A DNA stretch of 64,000 nt from Shewanella mangrovisoli (GTDB lineage: Bacteria; Pseudomonadota; Gammaproteobacteria; Enterobacterales; Shewanellaceae): NCBI RefSeq assembly GCF_019457635.1, contig NZ_CP080412.1, positions 3,534,001 through 3,598,000 of the forward strand. The letters are read 5' to 3'. The first letter of the stretch is position 1, and every line of letters begins with the position of its first letter. Both the position numbers and the translations under genes were made by a program. This document shows positions 11,058 to 19,687 of the stretch, piece by piece. The notes under the pieces are model-generated. The model did not search any database and was not told the origin of the DNA. It saw only the letters and a program-made list of their open reading frames with translations.

Positions 11058-11058
11058 T

Positions 11059-11820
11059 TTATTTCACTCGAGTTGTAGCCCTACGACGGCACGCATCACC
11101 AAAAGCATTGAATATAGAGAGGAAAAATGGGTTCTCACTCACCTTCCATTCAGGATGCCATTGCACACCTAGGGCAAATTCATTTGCGTCTATAACGGAG
11201 AATGCCTCCACTAGACCATCTGGAGCATAAGCTTCTGGCCGCAACCCAATCCCAAGACGCTCCACGCCCTGAGTATGTACAGAGTTTACCTCTGCCGAGT
11301 TACGGCCCCAGGCCTCGTAAATGACCCCCCCAGGCTCCACAGTGATACTGTGGGATGGCCCATATTGCACCTCTAACGAGGCCTCTTTATCTTCTCTGTG
11401 TTCAATAAAACCGCCGACTTCGTGCAACTTCTGATGCAAACTGCCACCAAACGCCACGTTCATCTCTTGAAAGCCACGACAAATCCCAAGCACAGGCACA
11501 CTCGCCGCAATGGCCGCACGGATGAGCGGTAAGGTGGTGGCATCGCGTTTGGGATCGTGGTGAGTACCGACTTCACTCGGATCACCCGCATAGAGATGGG
11601 GTTCAACATTCGAAGGCGAACCGGTAAAGAGAATGCCATCGAGACTTGCCAGAATCGCCTCTATAGGTTGTTCAGCACCTAATGAGGGGATCACTAAGGG
11701 CCAGCCCTTAGCACCATTCACTACACCTAAGAGGTATTTTTCACCAACAATATTAAAGGGATGTGATCCCAATTGTTGATTACACGCAATAACACCAATA
11801 AGGGGCAACTCGACAGACAT
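11059..11820 (-). CDS. puuD: Gamma-glutamyl-gamma-aminobutyrate hydrolase (class I GATase-like)
   Basis: This 253-residue cytoplasmic enzyme hydrolyses gamma-glutamyl-GABA to glutamate and GABA. The nucleophile lies in VLGICRGFQEMNVAFGGSL (Cys near residue 137), and the His and Glu of the triad in LGVQWHPEWK near residue 225. Both are hallmarks of the peptidase C26 family. The ATG at 11820 is preceded by AAGGTGAG. It is the first gene of the puuD-puuA operon, with two PuuR-like boxes 27-60 bases upstream. Confidence 0.93.
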   Translation of the reverse strand: MSVELPLIGVIACNQQLGSHPFNIVGEKYLLGVVNGAKGWPLVIPSLGAEQPIEAILASLDGILFTGSPSNVEPHLYAGDPSEVGTHHDPKRDATTLPLIRAAIAASVPVLGICRGFQEMNVAFGGSLHQKLHEVGGFIEHREDKEASLEVQYGPSHSITVEPGGVIYEAWGRNSAEVNSVHTQGVERLGIGLRPEAYAPDGLVEAFSVIDANEFALGVQWHPEWKVSENPFFLSIFNAFGDACRRRATTRVK

Positions 11821-11846
11821 AACTCACCTTCACCTTGAATGACTGC

Positions 11847-11882
11847 ATAATGAACATGTTAAGTTTTAATGTTCATTTTTTC
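11847..11882. promoter_or_regulatory. Paired inverted PuuR-like operators before puuD
   Basis: ATAATGAACAT (11847-11857, plus orientation) faces ATGTTCATTTTTTC (11869-11882; minus orientation GAAAAAATGAACAT). The two half-boxes form an inverted pair directly upstream of puuD. The core matches the sites before puuB and the aminotransferase gene. Confidence 0.75.
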
Positions 11883-12081
11883 ACACAGTACACCGAATTT
11901 TAACCTCAGGCAAGAGGTTAAACACTTGTTAATGATCGTTTAGTTGCAAGACAGTATTTTGGGATGTAATACAGGAAATTAGGGGGTATTGTGTTGCCTA
12001 AGGGTAACAGAATCGGCTTATAGCGGTTGTTTAGGATGAAAATCAGGCAAAGATAAACAGCGCTGATTTAGGTTCATTTGA

Positions 12082-12112
12082 AAAATATTATTTACACTTT
12101 GAATAATATTTT
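12082..12112. repeat. Perfect 11-bp AT-rich inverted repeat
   Basis: AAAATATTATT (12082-12092) and AATAATATTTT (12102-12112) are exact reverse complements around a 9-base spacer. It could be a regulator site or a weak 3' hairpin of the puuR-like gene, whose stop is 112 bases away. Confidence 0.55.
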
Positions 12113-12223
12113 GTAATCCAAAGCCAATTTGAGATGAGGTTGATAAGGGGAAATGTCAGGATTGCGCCATCCTAGACAACCTAGGACAGCGCTATACGAT
12201 TAGCTATGTGACTGGCTATGCGA

Positions 12224-12781
12224 TTAGAAATTAGCAGGTGTTGTTGCACTCACCAATCGACAGGGTTCATCGAAAGGGTTACGAAATCTATGGGGTAACT
12301 CACTGTTAAAGTAGTAACTATCACCCGCTTCTAAGATATATACCTCGTCGCCAACGGTCAGTTCGAATTTACCTTCGATCACCATGGCCGCCTCTTCACC
12401 TTCGTGTTTCAGCATTTCCTCGCCCGTATCCGAACCCGGTGGATAGGTTTCACTCATCACCGACATGGCACGATTGGGAAAGTCACGGCCAATCAACTTA
12501 AATTCTAACGGCCCAGTACCTATATCGAGGAGTTCATCGGAGCGATAAACCACTTTTTGCTCACTCTCAATCGAGGCTTCAATCGAGAAAAAATCCACTA
12601 AAGACATAGGGATACCCGACAATACCTTTTTCAAAGAACTGACGGATGGGCTAACACTGTTTTTTTCGATCATTGAAATCGTACTGTTAGTCACACCAGC
12701 ACGCTTAGCCAGCTCACGCTGGGATAAGCCTTTCATTTTTCGAACAGTTCTGAGACTGGCTCCAATATCCAAATTTCGCAT
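12224..12781 (-). CDS. puuR: PuuR-like transcriptional repressor, HTH_3 plus cupin
   Basis: I start it at the ATG at 12781, which gives 185 residues, the length of E. coli PuuR. A GTG start 23 codons upstream is possible, because the GGGGAG before the ATG sits unusually close to it. The N-terminal HTH is seen in MKGLSQRELAKRAGVTNSTI (residues about 16-35). A C-terminal cupin near residues 110-180 carries HEGEEAAMVIEGKFELTVG and a closing HRF motif. PuuR represses putrescine catabolism genes and is released by putrescine. The gene is divergent from puuB paralogue 2 and separate from the puuD-puuA operon. The boxes AATGAACAT nearby are the expected targets. Confidence 0.88.
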   Translation of the reverse strand: MRNLDIGASLRTVRKMKGLSQRELAKRAGVTNSTISMIEKNSVSPSVSSLKKVLSGIPMSLVDFFSIEASIESEQKVVYRSDELLDIGTGPLEFKLIGRDFPNRAMSVMSETYPPGSDTGEEMLKHEGEEAAMVIEGKFELTVGDEVYILEAGDSYYFNSELPHRFRNPFDEPCRLVSATTPANF

Positions 12782-12921
12782 CTCCCCAAAGGATCGGTTG
12801 CCCCGATAGATGAAGAACAGGTTGTTCAGGATAAACATCATCCCAAACACATTTTAGCCCTAAAAGCGTGAGTTTAATCGCTTCCGTTGTATTCTATCTA
12901 AAAATTGTGTTAAATAAAATG

Positions 12922-12951
12922 CACACTTTTTAGCAGTATCACAAAAGTGTG
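12922..12951. promoter_or_regulatory. 9-bp dyad in the puuR-puuB2 divergent promoter region
   Basis: CACACTTTT (12922-12930) and AAAAGTGTG (12943-12951) are perfect reverse complements with a 12-base spacer. The dyad lies 55 bases before the puuB start. No PuuR-like box is present in this intergenic region, so a different regulator may bind here. Confidence 0.5.
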
Positions 12952-13006
12952 ATGAGTATACTGGGACAAGCCCAATTTACAATAAAAACAATTTTTTGGA
13001 GCTCAA

Positions 13007-14314
13007 ATGACCACCAAACCTCCCGTTCATAGTGAACAATATCCCCAGTCTTATTATGTTGATACTGCAAAAGAAATTTACGCCCATCCCCAACTTGAAG
13101 GCCAGGTAAGCACCGACGTTTGCATTATCGGCGGTGGTTTCAGCGGTATTAACACGGCTATCGAACTGCGGCAAAAGGGCCTAAACGTGGTGCTACTCGA
13201 GGCCAAGCGCATTGGCTGGGGCGCCTCAGGGCGTAATGGTGGCGAGCTGATCCGCGGTATTGGCCATGATCCTGCGCAATTTATCAATGAGATAGGCCAA
13301 GAAGGCGTGAGCGCCATTGAGCAGATGGGGTTTGAGGCGGTAGAGATTGTACGAAATCGCATACAGACCCATCAGATCGATTGTGATTTACAAATGGGTT
13401 ATTGCGATTTGGCGGTTAAACCTCGGCATATGCTCGAGCTTGAACAAGAGTTCGACCACCTTAAACGCCTTGGATATCAGCATGAAATCAAACTATTAGC
13501 TCAGTCTCAGCTCGGAGAAGTTATCGGCTCAGACTTTTACCAAGGCGCTCTAGTCGACATGGGCAGCGGCCATTTACATCCGCTGAATTTGGCCTTGGGC
13601 GAGGCTCGTATTGCCCGCGACTTAGGCGCTCAATTATTTGAATACAGCGCCGCAGAAAAGATTATTCCTGGGAATAAACCGCGAGTATTAACCGCAAAAG
13701 GTGAAGTGACTTGCCAATATGTCGTGCTGGCGGGCAACGCTTATATAGGCCATAAACTAAATAGCTACATCGGCGGTAAAGTGCTGCCCGCGGGGAGCTA
13801 CTTGCTTGCAACCGAGCCACTGACAGACGCGCAATGCCAAAGCATTATCCCGCAAAATATGGCCTTTGCTGATATGCGAATCGCCTTAGATTACTTCCAC
13901 TTATCGGCGGATAGACGCTTACTCTTCGGCGGACTTTGTACTTATTCGGGCAAAGATCCTAAGGATATTGAAGCAGCGCTCAGGCCGAACCTTGAGAAGG
14001 TATTCCCACAGTTAAAAGGCGTACGCATCGATTACGAATGGGGCGGCATGATAGGCATTGGCGCCAACCGTATGCCGCAAATCGGTCGCCTCCCCGATGC
14101 GAGCAATATTTTTTACGCCCAAGCCTATGCAGGCCACGGCGTAAATGCCACCCATATGGCGGCCAAACTGCTCGCCGAAGCCATTTGTCAGCAGGCGGGA
14201 TATTTTGATGTATTCGCCAAAATCAAGCATATGACCTTCCCCGGCGGCCCCACATTCCGCTCGCCTATGCTGGCGGCGGGTATGCTGTACCACAGGTTTA
14301 AGGACTTATTCTGA
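13007..14314 (+). CDS. puuB: Gamma-glutamylputrescine oxidase-like FAD enzyme (paralogue 2)
   Basis: This 435-residue DAO-family protein is clearly paralogous to the one at 3410-4696. It has VCIIGGGFSGINTAIELRQK near residue 39, the same RIGWGASGRNGGE segment and a C-terminal YAQAYAGHGVNATH flavin contact. The start ATG at 13007 follows TTGGAGC. It is transcribed away from the puuR-like gene, alone on the plus strand. It may act on gamma-glutamylputrescine like its relative or on a different glutamylated amine such as one from spermidine or cadaverine. The duplication suggests substrate division, which is inference. Confidence 0.85.
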   Translation: MTTKPPVHSEQYPQSYYVDTAKEIYAHPQLEGQVSTDVCIIGGGFSGINTAIELRQKGLNVVLLEAKRIGWGASGRNGGELIRGIGHDPAQFINEIGQEGVSAIEQMGFEAVEIVRNRIQTHQIDCDLQMGYCDLAVKPRHMLELEQEFDHLKRLGYQHEIKLLAQSQLGEVIGSDFYQGALVDMGSGHLHPLNLALGEARIARDLGAQLFEYSAAEKIIPGNKPRVLTAKGEVTCQYVVLAGNAYIGHKLNSYIGGKVLPAGSYLLATEPLTDAQCQSIIPQNMAFADMRIALDYFHLSADRRLLFGGLCTYSGKDPKDIEAALRPNLEKVFPQLKGVRIDYEWGGMIGIGANRMPQIGRLPDASNIFYAQAYAGHGVNATHMAAKLLAEAICQQAGYFDVFAKIKHMTFPGGPTFRSPMLAAGMLYHRFKDLF

Positions 14315-14324
14315 GGTTTGCCCT

Positions 14325-14357
14325 GTCGTTGGATATGCGAGCAAGCTATCCAACGAC
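14325..14357. terminator. Hairpin between convergent genes
   Basis: An 11-bp perfect stem (GTCGTTGGATA and TATCCAACGAC) with an 11-base loop sits between puuB paralogue 2 and the DUF2937 gene. Clear T runs are missing, so termination strength is uncertain. Confidence 0.6.
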
Positions 14358-14358
14358 A

Positions 14359-14871
14359 CTAAATGGCGCGAGCCAATTTAATCCGCCTACGCCGCCTTGA
14401 CCACAGAATAAAAGGCAGCGAACCCAGATAATGCACTATTAGCGCCACCAGCACGCCAAAGCCAATCCCACTGGTGGTTAACGGGATGCCGAGCTTAAAG
14501 TTAACTATGGTTTGCTGTAAATATTCATAACGAGCAGGATTGAACATATAGGCGGTTTTCTCGAAGAGATTGCCCTGCGCAAAGGTCTGCATTCCCTGCT
14601 GTAGTGCTTGATACAAGTCTAGCGTCTGGCGCTTTTGCTCGGCATCCGCCCTGACGCTAGGCTCCTCGTTTTGTAAATGGCGGGCAATCATGGTTTCAAC
14701 ATCGCCGTAGTGATATTCCTTCGCCGTGGCCTCGTAGCCCTCAACTTGCCATTGAGTCGAGGTATAGAGCCCCGCCAAAAATTGCTGATAATGATCGGCT
14801 AATTGGGGAAGTTGCAGCGCCATCACTAAGATAAAGCCGAAGATCAGTTTATCGAACAATCGGGTTATCAT
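14359..14871 (-). CDS. DUF2937 family membrane protein
   Basis: The 170-residue protein has a hydrophobic N-terminus (residues about 8-25) and a second membrane segment near residues 133-158, followed by a basic tail (SRRRRRIK). The middle is a soluble, probably periplasmic, helical domain. This layout fits the DUF2937 family, which has no known function. It has AAGGAG before its ATG. It lies between puuB and the sulfurtransferase gene without evident connection to either. Confidence 0.75.
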   Translation of the reverse strand: MITRLFDKLIFGFILVMALQLPQLADHYQQFLAGLYTSTQWQVEGYEATAKEYHYGDVETMIARHLQNEEPSVRADAEQKRQTLDLYQALQQGMQTFAQGNLFEKTAYMFNPARYEYLQQTIVNFKLGIPLTTSGIGFGVLVALIVHYLGSLPFILWSRRRRRIKLARAI

Positions 14872-14956
14872 GGCAAACTCCTTGATAAGTCAAAGGATAT
14901 ATCACTGCCAATGGAGTACTGCTAATTATCCTGCTCAGCACTCCAGCTATCAGCGC

Positions 14957-15814
14957 TTATTTCGCTATAGGTAAATCGCTGCGACTGCCCCAGTCTGCCC
15001 AAGAGCCATCGTAAAGCACAGCATCGGCATGGCCAGATGCAATCGACGCTAAGATTAAGATACAGGCGGTAATGCCCGAGCCACAGCTGAAAATCCTTAA
15101 CGGTTTATCGCCAGCAAGCCCTTGAAACAGGGTTTGTAATTCGGCCGTGCTTTTGATTTTGAAACCATCGGTCACCTCTGTAAAAGGCAAATTAACCGAA
15201 TGGGGAATATGCCCACTACGCACACCTGGGCGCGGCTCACTCACTTGGCCTAAAAAACGGGCAGCGCCGCGGGCATCGATAATCGCGCTGCCGCTATCAT
15301 CAAGCCTAGCAAACACGGCCTCGGCATCCATCACCTTGGCAGGCTGATATTCCAAAACGGCAGTGAGTTCCTCACTATCACTTGCACCATAATCTATTCC
15401 TTCTTCCTGATAGCGGGATGAGGTGACCCTGTCTTCAGCCATCCATTGGGGTAAACCACCGTCGAGCACATACACACGGTGAAATCCCATCACCTTGAAT
15501 ATCCACCAAGCGCGCGGAGAAGAATAAATCCCTTGATTATCATAAATAACAACCACACTGTGCGGGTCTATTCCGAGCTTAGCAATGCCTTCTACAAACT
15601 GTTCAAACCTTGGTAAAGCGTGGATTTGAGAAGAGGTTTTATCGCAAAAATCCGTTTCGACATCAAAGCGTCTCGAGCGCGGAATGCACACAGGTTCGGA
15701 ATAGAGGATTGGCTCTTTGCCCAACACCACGGCCATGCTGGCATCGAGTAACACGAGATCTGGCGAGGTGAGGTGCTCTTCGAGCCATTGAGTACTCACG
15801 AGAGGATATTCCAT
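14957..15814 (-). CDS. sseA: Sulfurtransferase, two rhodanese domains (3-mercaptopyruvate sulfurtransferase type)
   Basis: The 285-residue protein has two tandem rhodanese domains. The first lacks the catalytic cysteine. The second carries the active loop CGSGITA near residue 245, which is the mercaptopyruvate sulfurtransferase signature rather than the CRKGVT-type loop of thiosulfate rhodaneses. It contains the CSG-preceding segment SCGSG and the domain motifs VVIYDN and IIDARG. It would move sulfur from 3-mercaptopyruvate to an acceptor such as cyanide or a thiol in the cytoplasm. The start ATG at 15814 has AAGGA upstream. No operon partner is visible. Confidence 0.88.
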   Translation of the reverse strand: MEYPLVSTQWLEEHLTSPDLVLLDASMAVVLGKEPILYSEPVCIPRSRRFDVETDFCDKTSSQIHALPRFEQFVEGIAKLGIDPHSVVVIYDNQGIYSSPRAWWIFKVMGFHRVYVLDGGLPQWMAEDRVTSSRYQEEGIDYGASDSEELTAVLEYQPAKVMDAEAVFARLDDSGSAIIDARGAARFLGQVSEPRPGVRSGHIPHSVNLPFTEVTDGFKIKSTAELQTLFQGLAGDKPLRIFSCGSGITACILILASIASGHADAVLYDGSWADWGSRSDLPIAK

Positions 15815-15959
15815 TGGCTGTCCTTATTCTGATTTCCAACTGGGATAATGACTTATCAGCCTGCGTTTTGCTGCATATGCTAAAACCCAAGCGCTATTCA
15901 AACCATTCGAACCGATACTGTTTTGGTAAAGCACACATGGCAAACTCATTGAGAGTCGA

Positions 15960-16385
15960 TTACTGACTCGCGGCCTTAATCACTTCAATTTTGACATCCA
16001 GTAAACCCGCCGAAGTATTGCCTATGCTGCTAAATGCGGATTTGGACAAATCTATAATTCGGCCCCGCACGAAAGGCCCTCTGTCGTTAACCTTAACCAC
16101 AACCGTTTTACCATTCTTAAGATTGGTGACTTTAACCACTGAACCAAAAGGAATTTCCTTATGGGCGGCCGTTTTTAATTTATGGTTATAACGCTCACCG
16201 CTGGCGGTTTTCTTATTTTGATGTTTATCGCCGTAGAAAGAGGCTTGGCCAGACTCAGTAAACCCCTGCCAGCTTCCCGAATGGGTAGAAGAACACCCCG
16301 ATAAGGCCAAGGTTGCTAGCAGCATTAAGGTCAAAGATAAGTATTTGAGACTCACAGAACATCCCTTAGCAAATGAGTTCATCAT
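15960..16385 (-). CDS. RlpA-like double-psi beta-barrel lipoprotein
   Basis: I start at the ATG at 16385 (141 residues); a second ATG follows immediately and a TTG nine codons upstream is less likely. A lipoprotein signal ends in LALSGC near residue 30. After it come GQASFYGDKHQNKKTASGE and KVNDRGPFVRGRIIDLSKSA, the conserved motifs of the RlpA double-psi beta-barrel, which cleaves naked glycan strands of peptidoglycan in some bacteria. There is no SPOR domain, so it is a short relative of RlpA and its activity is inferred. It lies as a single gene between sseA and puuC. Confidence 0.85.
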   Translation of the reverse strand: MMNSFAKGCSVSLKYLSLTLMLLATLALSGCSSTHSGSWQGFTESGQASFYGDKHQNKKTASGERYNHKLKTAAHKEIPFGSVVKVTNLKNGKTVVVKVNDRGPFVRGRIIDLSKSAFSSIGNTSAGLLDVKIEVIKAASQ

Positions 16386-16460
16386 CCGAGCAATGTACAG
16401 CAAAAATCCCAAAGAGGCACCCTTGCGCCACTTTATCCATTTAATTAGAGGGTTAACCAG

Positions 16461-16499
16461 AAAAAAGAAAGCCTCTTTCGCATCGGCGTAAAGAGGCTT
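16461..16499 (-). terminator. Rho-independent terminator after puuC
   Basis: AAGCCTCTTT and AAAGAGGCTT form a 10-bp stem. On the minus strand it is followed by CTTTCTTTTTTC. It lies 20 bases after the puuC stop. Confidence 0.88.
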
Positions 16500-16518
16500 G
16501 AGAGGGAGTCAGAACGAC

Positions 16519-18015
16519 TTAGAGGGCTATCCAAGTCGCCTTAATTTCAGTGTACTTGTCGAAGGAGTGCATGGATTTATCACGGCCATTACCCGATTGC
16601 TTATAACCACCGAAAGGCGCCGTCATATCGCCACCATCATAATGGTTAATCCACACCATTCCCGAGCGCAGCGCCTTCGCGGTTTTGTGTGCCTTGCTGA
16701 TATCCGCCGTCCACACCCCTGCCGCTAAGCCGTAAATGGTGTCGTTGGCTATCGCAATCGCCTCTTCCATGCCATTGAATTCAATGACAGATAACACAGG
16801 GCCAAAGATTTCCTCGCTGGCGATTTTCATCTTGTTGTGCACTTGGCTAAAGATAGTGGGCTGCACATACACGCCGCCCGTTCCGGCCAGCACTTGTTGT
16901 CCACCATGGACTAAACTCGCGCCTTCATCTTGACCCGCCTTGATATAGCTTAAGATGGTATCTAATTGCTGCTTATCGACCACTGCGCCGCTAACAGTAG
17001 CGGGATCCAGCGGATGCCCGGGCTGCCACGAGGCGAGTTCTTCGGCGATAAGCTCAATCAGTTGATCTTTAACCCCAGACTCCACCAGCAAACGCGAGCC
17101 CGCGGTACAGACTTCACCTTGGTTAAAGGCAATGGCTTCGGCCGCCGCCACCGCCGCCGCTTTAAGATCGGGCGCATCGTTAAATACAATATTCGGGCTC
17201 TTACCGCCAGCCTCAAGCCACACCCGCTTCATATTCGATTCGCCCGCATAAATCATTAATTGTTTAGCGATTTTTGTTGAGCCAGTAAAGACTAAGGTAT
17301 CCACATCCATATGCAGCGCCAGCGCCTTACCGACAGAATGCCCATAACCCGGCAGTACGTTTAGCACGCCCTTAGGGATCCCTGCCTGTACCGCAAGCTC
17401 GGCGATACGAATGGCCGTTAAGGGGGATTTCTCAGAGGGTTTAAGAATAACGCTGTTGCCCGTCGCTAATGCTGGCCCCAGCTTCCAACAGGCCATCAAT
17501 AACGGGAAGTTCCAAGGCACAATCGCCGCCACCACGCCTACGGGTTCGCGGGTGATCATGCCGATTTCATTATGTGCCGTAGGCGCCAGCTCATCGTAGA
17601 GTTTATCAACGGCCTCACCCGACCAACGGATAGCACGGGCGGCGCCGGCAATATCTACCGCCTTTGAAAAACGGATTGGCTTACCCATGTCCAAGGTTTC
17701 TAACAGGGCGAGTTCATTGGCATTTTCTTCCAATAACTCGGCAAAACGGATCATCACTTGCTTACGTTTAACCGGAGCAGTCTTTGACCATACGCCAGAT
17801 TCAAACACCTCACGGGCATTAGCCACGGCGATATTGGCGTCCATCAGATCGCAACTGGCGACCTTGGCTAATACGCGTCCGTCGATTGGGCTGACACAAT
17901 CAAAAGTGCTGCCCGCTGCCGCATCGCGGTATTCGCCATTGATATAAGCCTTGCCATTGATTGCTAGGCTAGCAGCGAGGCTTTCCCAATCACTCCGTTT
18001 TTTAGGTGTACTCAT
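16519..18015 (-). CDS. puuC: Gamma-glutamyl-gamma-aminobutyraldehyde dehydrogenase
   Basis: The 498-residue aldehyde dehydrogenase has the PuuC/AldH length. Visible are VPWNFP near residue 167, KPSEKSPL near 192, the base E268 in WLEAGGKSPN and the nucleophile C303 in NQGEVCTAGSR. PuuC oxidises gamma-glutamyl-gamma-aminobutyraldehyde to gamma-glutamyl-GABA with NAD(P). The ATG is preceded by AAGAGG. The gene is divergent from the class III aminotransferase gene, with a 280-base shared upstream region containing a PuuR-like box at 18203-18216. Related dehydrogenases accept many aldehydes, so the substrate is inferred from context. Confidence 0.88.
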   Translation of the reverse strand: MSTPKKRSDWESLAASLAINGKAYINGEYRDAAAGSTFDCVSPIDGRVLAKVASCDLMDANIAVANAREVFESGVWSKTAPVKRKQVMIRFAELLEENANELALLETLDMGKPIRFSKAVDIAGAARAIRWSGEAVDKLYDELAPTAHNEIGMITREPVGVVAAIVPWNFPLLMACWKLGPALATGNSVILKPSEKSPLTAIRIAELAVQAGIPKGVLNVLPGYGHSVGKALALHMDVDTLVFTGSTKIAKQLMIYAGESNMKRVWLEAGGKSPNIVFNDAPDLKAAAVAAAEAIAFNQGEVCTAGSRLLVESGVKDQLIELIAEELASWQPGHPLDPATVSGAVVDKQQLDTILSYIKAGQDEGASLVHGGQQVLAGTGGVYVQPTIFSQVHNKMKIASEEIFGPVLSVIEFNGMEEAIAIANDTIYGLAAGVWTADISKAHKTAKALRSGMVWINHYDGGDMTAPFGGYKQSGNGRDKSMHSFDKYTEIKATWIAL

Positions 18016-18202
18016 GATGACCTCTTAATCGTTTGTATTTGTTTATTTTAGCTTTATTGGGATGAGGGCTATCTCGACGGCCAAATGCCAAAGATGACCT
18101 AAATCGTTAACTGCTGCTTAGATTACGCTGTTCAATCATTAATATTCAATATTTTTTACAAAAATAGCATTTTTGCCACAAATAAATGCACACACCTCTT
18201 CC

Positions 18203-18216
18203 ATGTTCATTATTTC
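18203..18216 (-). promoter_or_regulatory. PuuR-like operator between puuC and the aminotransferase gene
   Basis: Minus-strand reading is GAAATAATGAACAT, matching the puuB site except for the first base. It sits about 80 bases before the aminotransferase start and about 190 before puuC, so it can control either promoter. Confidence 0.7.
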
Positions 18217-18295
18217 TAACATAGCATAGCAAATATTAGCCACCCTTAACGAAGACCTGACCTCATTTAACAAGGAAAAGGACAAGGTAAACACT

Positions 18296-19636
18296 ATGGC
18301 CGATTCACCCTACAACGCAACGCATGAGCATCCTTCTCTCGAACATTATTGGATGCCCTTTACCGCCAATCGCCAGTTTAAAGCCAGCCCTCGTCTGCTC
18401 GTCCAAGCAGAAGGCATGTACTACACGGATATCAATGGCAACAAGGTATTAGACTCAACGGCTGGCTTGTGGTGTTGTAACGCCGGCCATGGGCGACGTG
18501 AGATCAGCGAAGCCGTCAGCAAGCAAATTCGCGAGATGGATTACGCGCCGTCCTTCCAAATGGGTCATCCCCTAGCCTTCGAACTCGCCGAACGGTTAAC
18601 TGAACTCAGTCCTGAAGGACTCAATAAAGTCTTCTTTACCAACTCGGGATCAGAGTCCGTCGATACCGCGCTTAAGATGGCGCTCTGTTACCACAGAGCC
18701 AATGGCCAAGCGTCACGCACTCGCTTTATTGGCCGAGAGTTGGGATACCATGGCGTAGGGTTTGGCGGCATTTCAGTAGGGGGCTTGAGCAATAACCGTA
18801 AAGCCTTCAGTGGCCAACTGCTGCAAGGCGTAGATCACATGCCGCACACCTTAGATATTCAAAATTCAGCCTTTAGCCGTGGCTTGCCTAGCCTTGGAGC
18901 GGAAAAAGCCGAAGTATTAGAACAACTCGTTACACTCCATGGTGCCGAGAATATTGCCGCAGTTATCGTCGAGCCTATGTCGGGTTCTGCGGGGGTGATT
19001 TTACCGCCCTTAGGTTACTTAAAACGCCTACGGGAAATCACCCAAAAACACGGCATCCTGTTGATTTTTGATGAGGTGATTACCGCCTTTGGCCGCGTTG
19101 GTGCAGCCTTTGCTAGCCAGCGCTGGGGCGTTATCCCCGACATAATCACCACGGCCAAGGCCATCAATAATGGCGCAATTCCAATGGGCGCCGTGTTTGT
19201 GCAGGATTTTATTCACGATACCTGTATGCAAGGCCCCACCGAACTCATCGAGTTTTTCCACGGCTATACCTATTCAGGGCATCCAGTAGCAGCTGCGGCG
19301 GCGCTCGCCACGCTGTCCATCTATGAAAACGAACAGCTATTTGAACGCAGCTTCGAACTTGAGCGTTATTTCGAGGATGCCGTTCATAGTCTCAAAGGTT
19401 TACCGAATGTGATTGATATCCGCAACACCGGATTGGTCGCAGGCTTCCAACTCGCGCCGAATAACCAAGGTGTCGGCAAACGCGGTTACAGCGTGTTCGA
19501 GCATTGTTTCCATCAAGGCACACTCGTGCGGGCGACGGGCGACATTATTGCCATATCCCCACCATTAATCGTAGAGAAACACCAAATAGACCAAATAGTT
19601 AACAGCCTAAGCGATGCAATTCGCGCCGTAGGATGA
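18296..19636 (+). CDS. Omega-amino acid (beta-alanine) : pyruvate aminotransferase
   Basis: This 446-residue class III aminotransferase resembles beta-alanine:pyruvate transaminases (BauA/OAPT). It has HYWMPFTANRQFKASPR at the N-terminus, TNSGSESVDTALKMA near residue 115, D259 in IFDEVITAFGRVG and the PLP lysine K288 in TTAKAINNGAIPMG. The class converts beta-alanine and similar omega-amines plus pyruvate to malonate semialdehyde and alanine. The start has AAGG upstream. It is followed after about 50 bases by a methylmalonate-semialdehyde dehydrogenase gene, the next step of beta-alanine breakdown. A polyamine such as putrescine could also be the donor; the sequence alone does not decide. Confidence 0.85.
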   Translation: MADSPYNATHEHPSLEHYWMPFTANRQFKASPRLLVQAEGMYYTDINGNKVLDSTAGLWCCNAGHGRREISEAVSKQIREMDYAPSFQMGHPLAFELAERLTELSPEGLNKVFFTNSGSESVDTALKMALCYHRANGQASRTRFIGRELGYHGVGFGGISVGGLSNNRKAFSGQLLQGVDHMPHTLDIQNSAFSRGLPSLGAEKAEVLEQLVTLHGAENIAAVIVEPMSGSAGVILPPLGYLKRLREITQKHGILLIFDEVITAFGRVGAAFASQRWGVIPDIITTAKAINNGAIPMGAVFVQDFIHDTCMQGPTELIEFFHGYTYSGHPVAAAAALATLSIYENEQLFERSFELERYFEDAVHSLKGLPNVIDIRNTGLVAGFQLAPNNQGVGKRGYSVFEHCFHQGTLVRATGDIIAISPPLIVEKHQIDQIVNSLSDAIRAVG

Positions 19637-19687
19637 TGCACAATTTTTTATCTAACGCCCAAATTGGGGGCAATTGAAAGGTTACCT

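Larger units (their letters stand above)
11821..12223. other. 403-base region between puuD and the puuR-like gene
   Basis: The left part is the puuD promoter with two PuuR-like boxes (11847-11857 and 11869-11882). A perfect 11-bp AT-rich inverted repeat lies at 12082-12112, and a small dyad TCCTAG/CTAGGA at 12170-12186 lies near the 3' end of the regulator gene. I see no gene. Confidence 0.7.
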
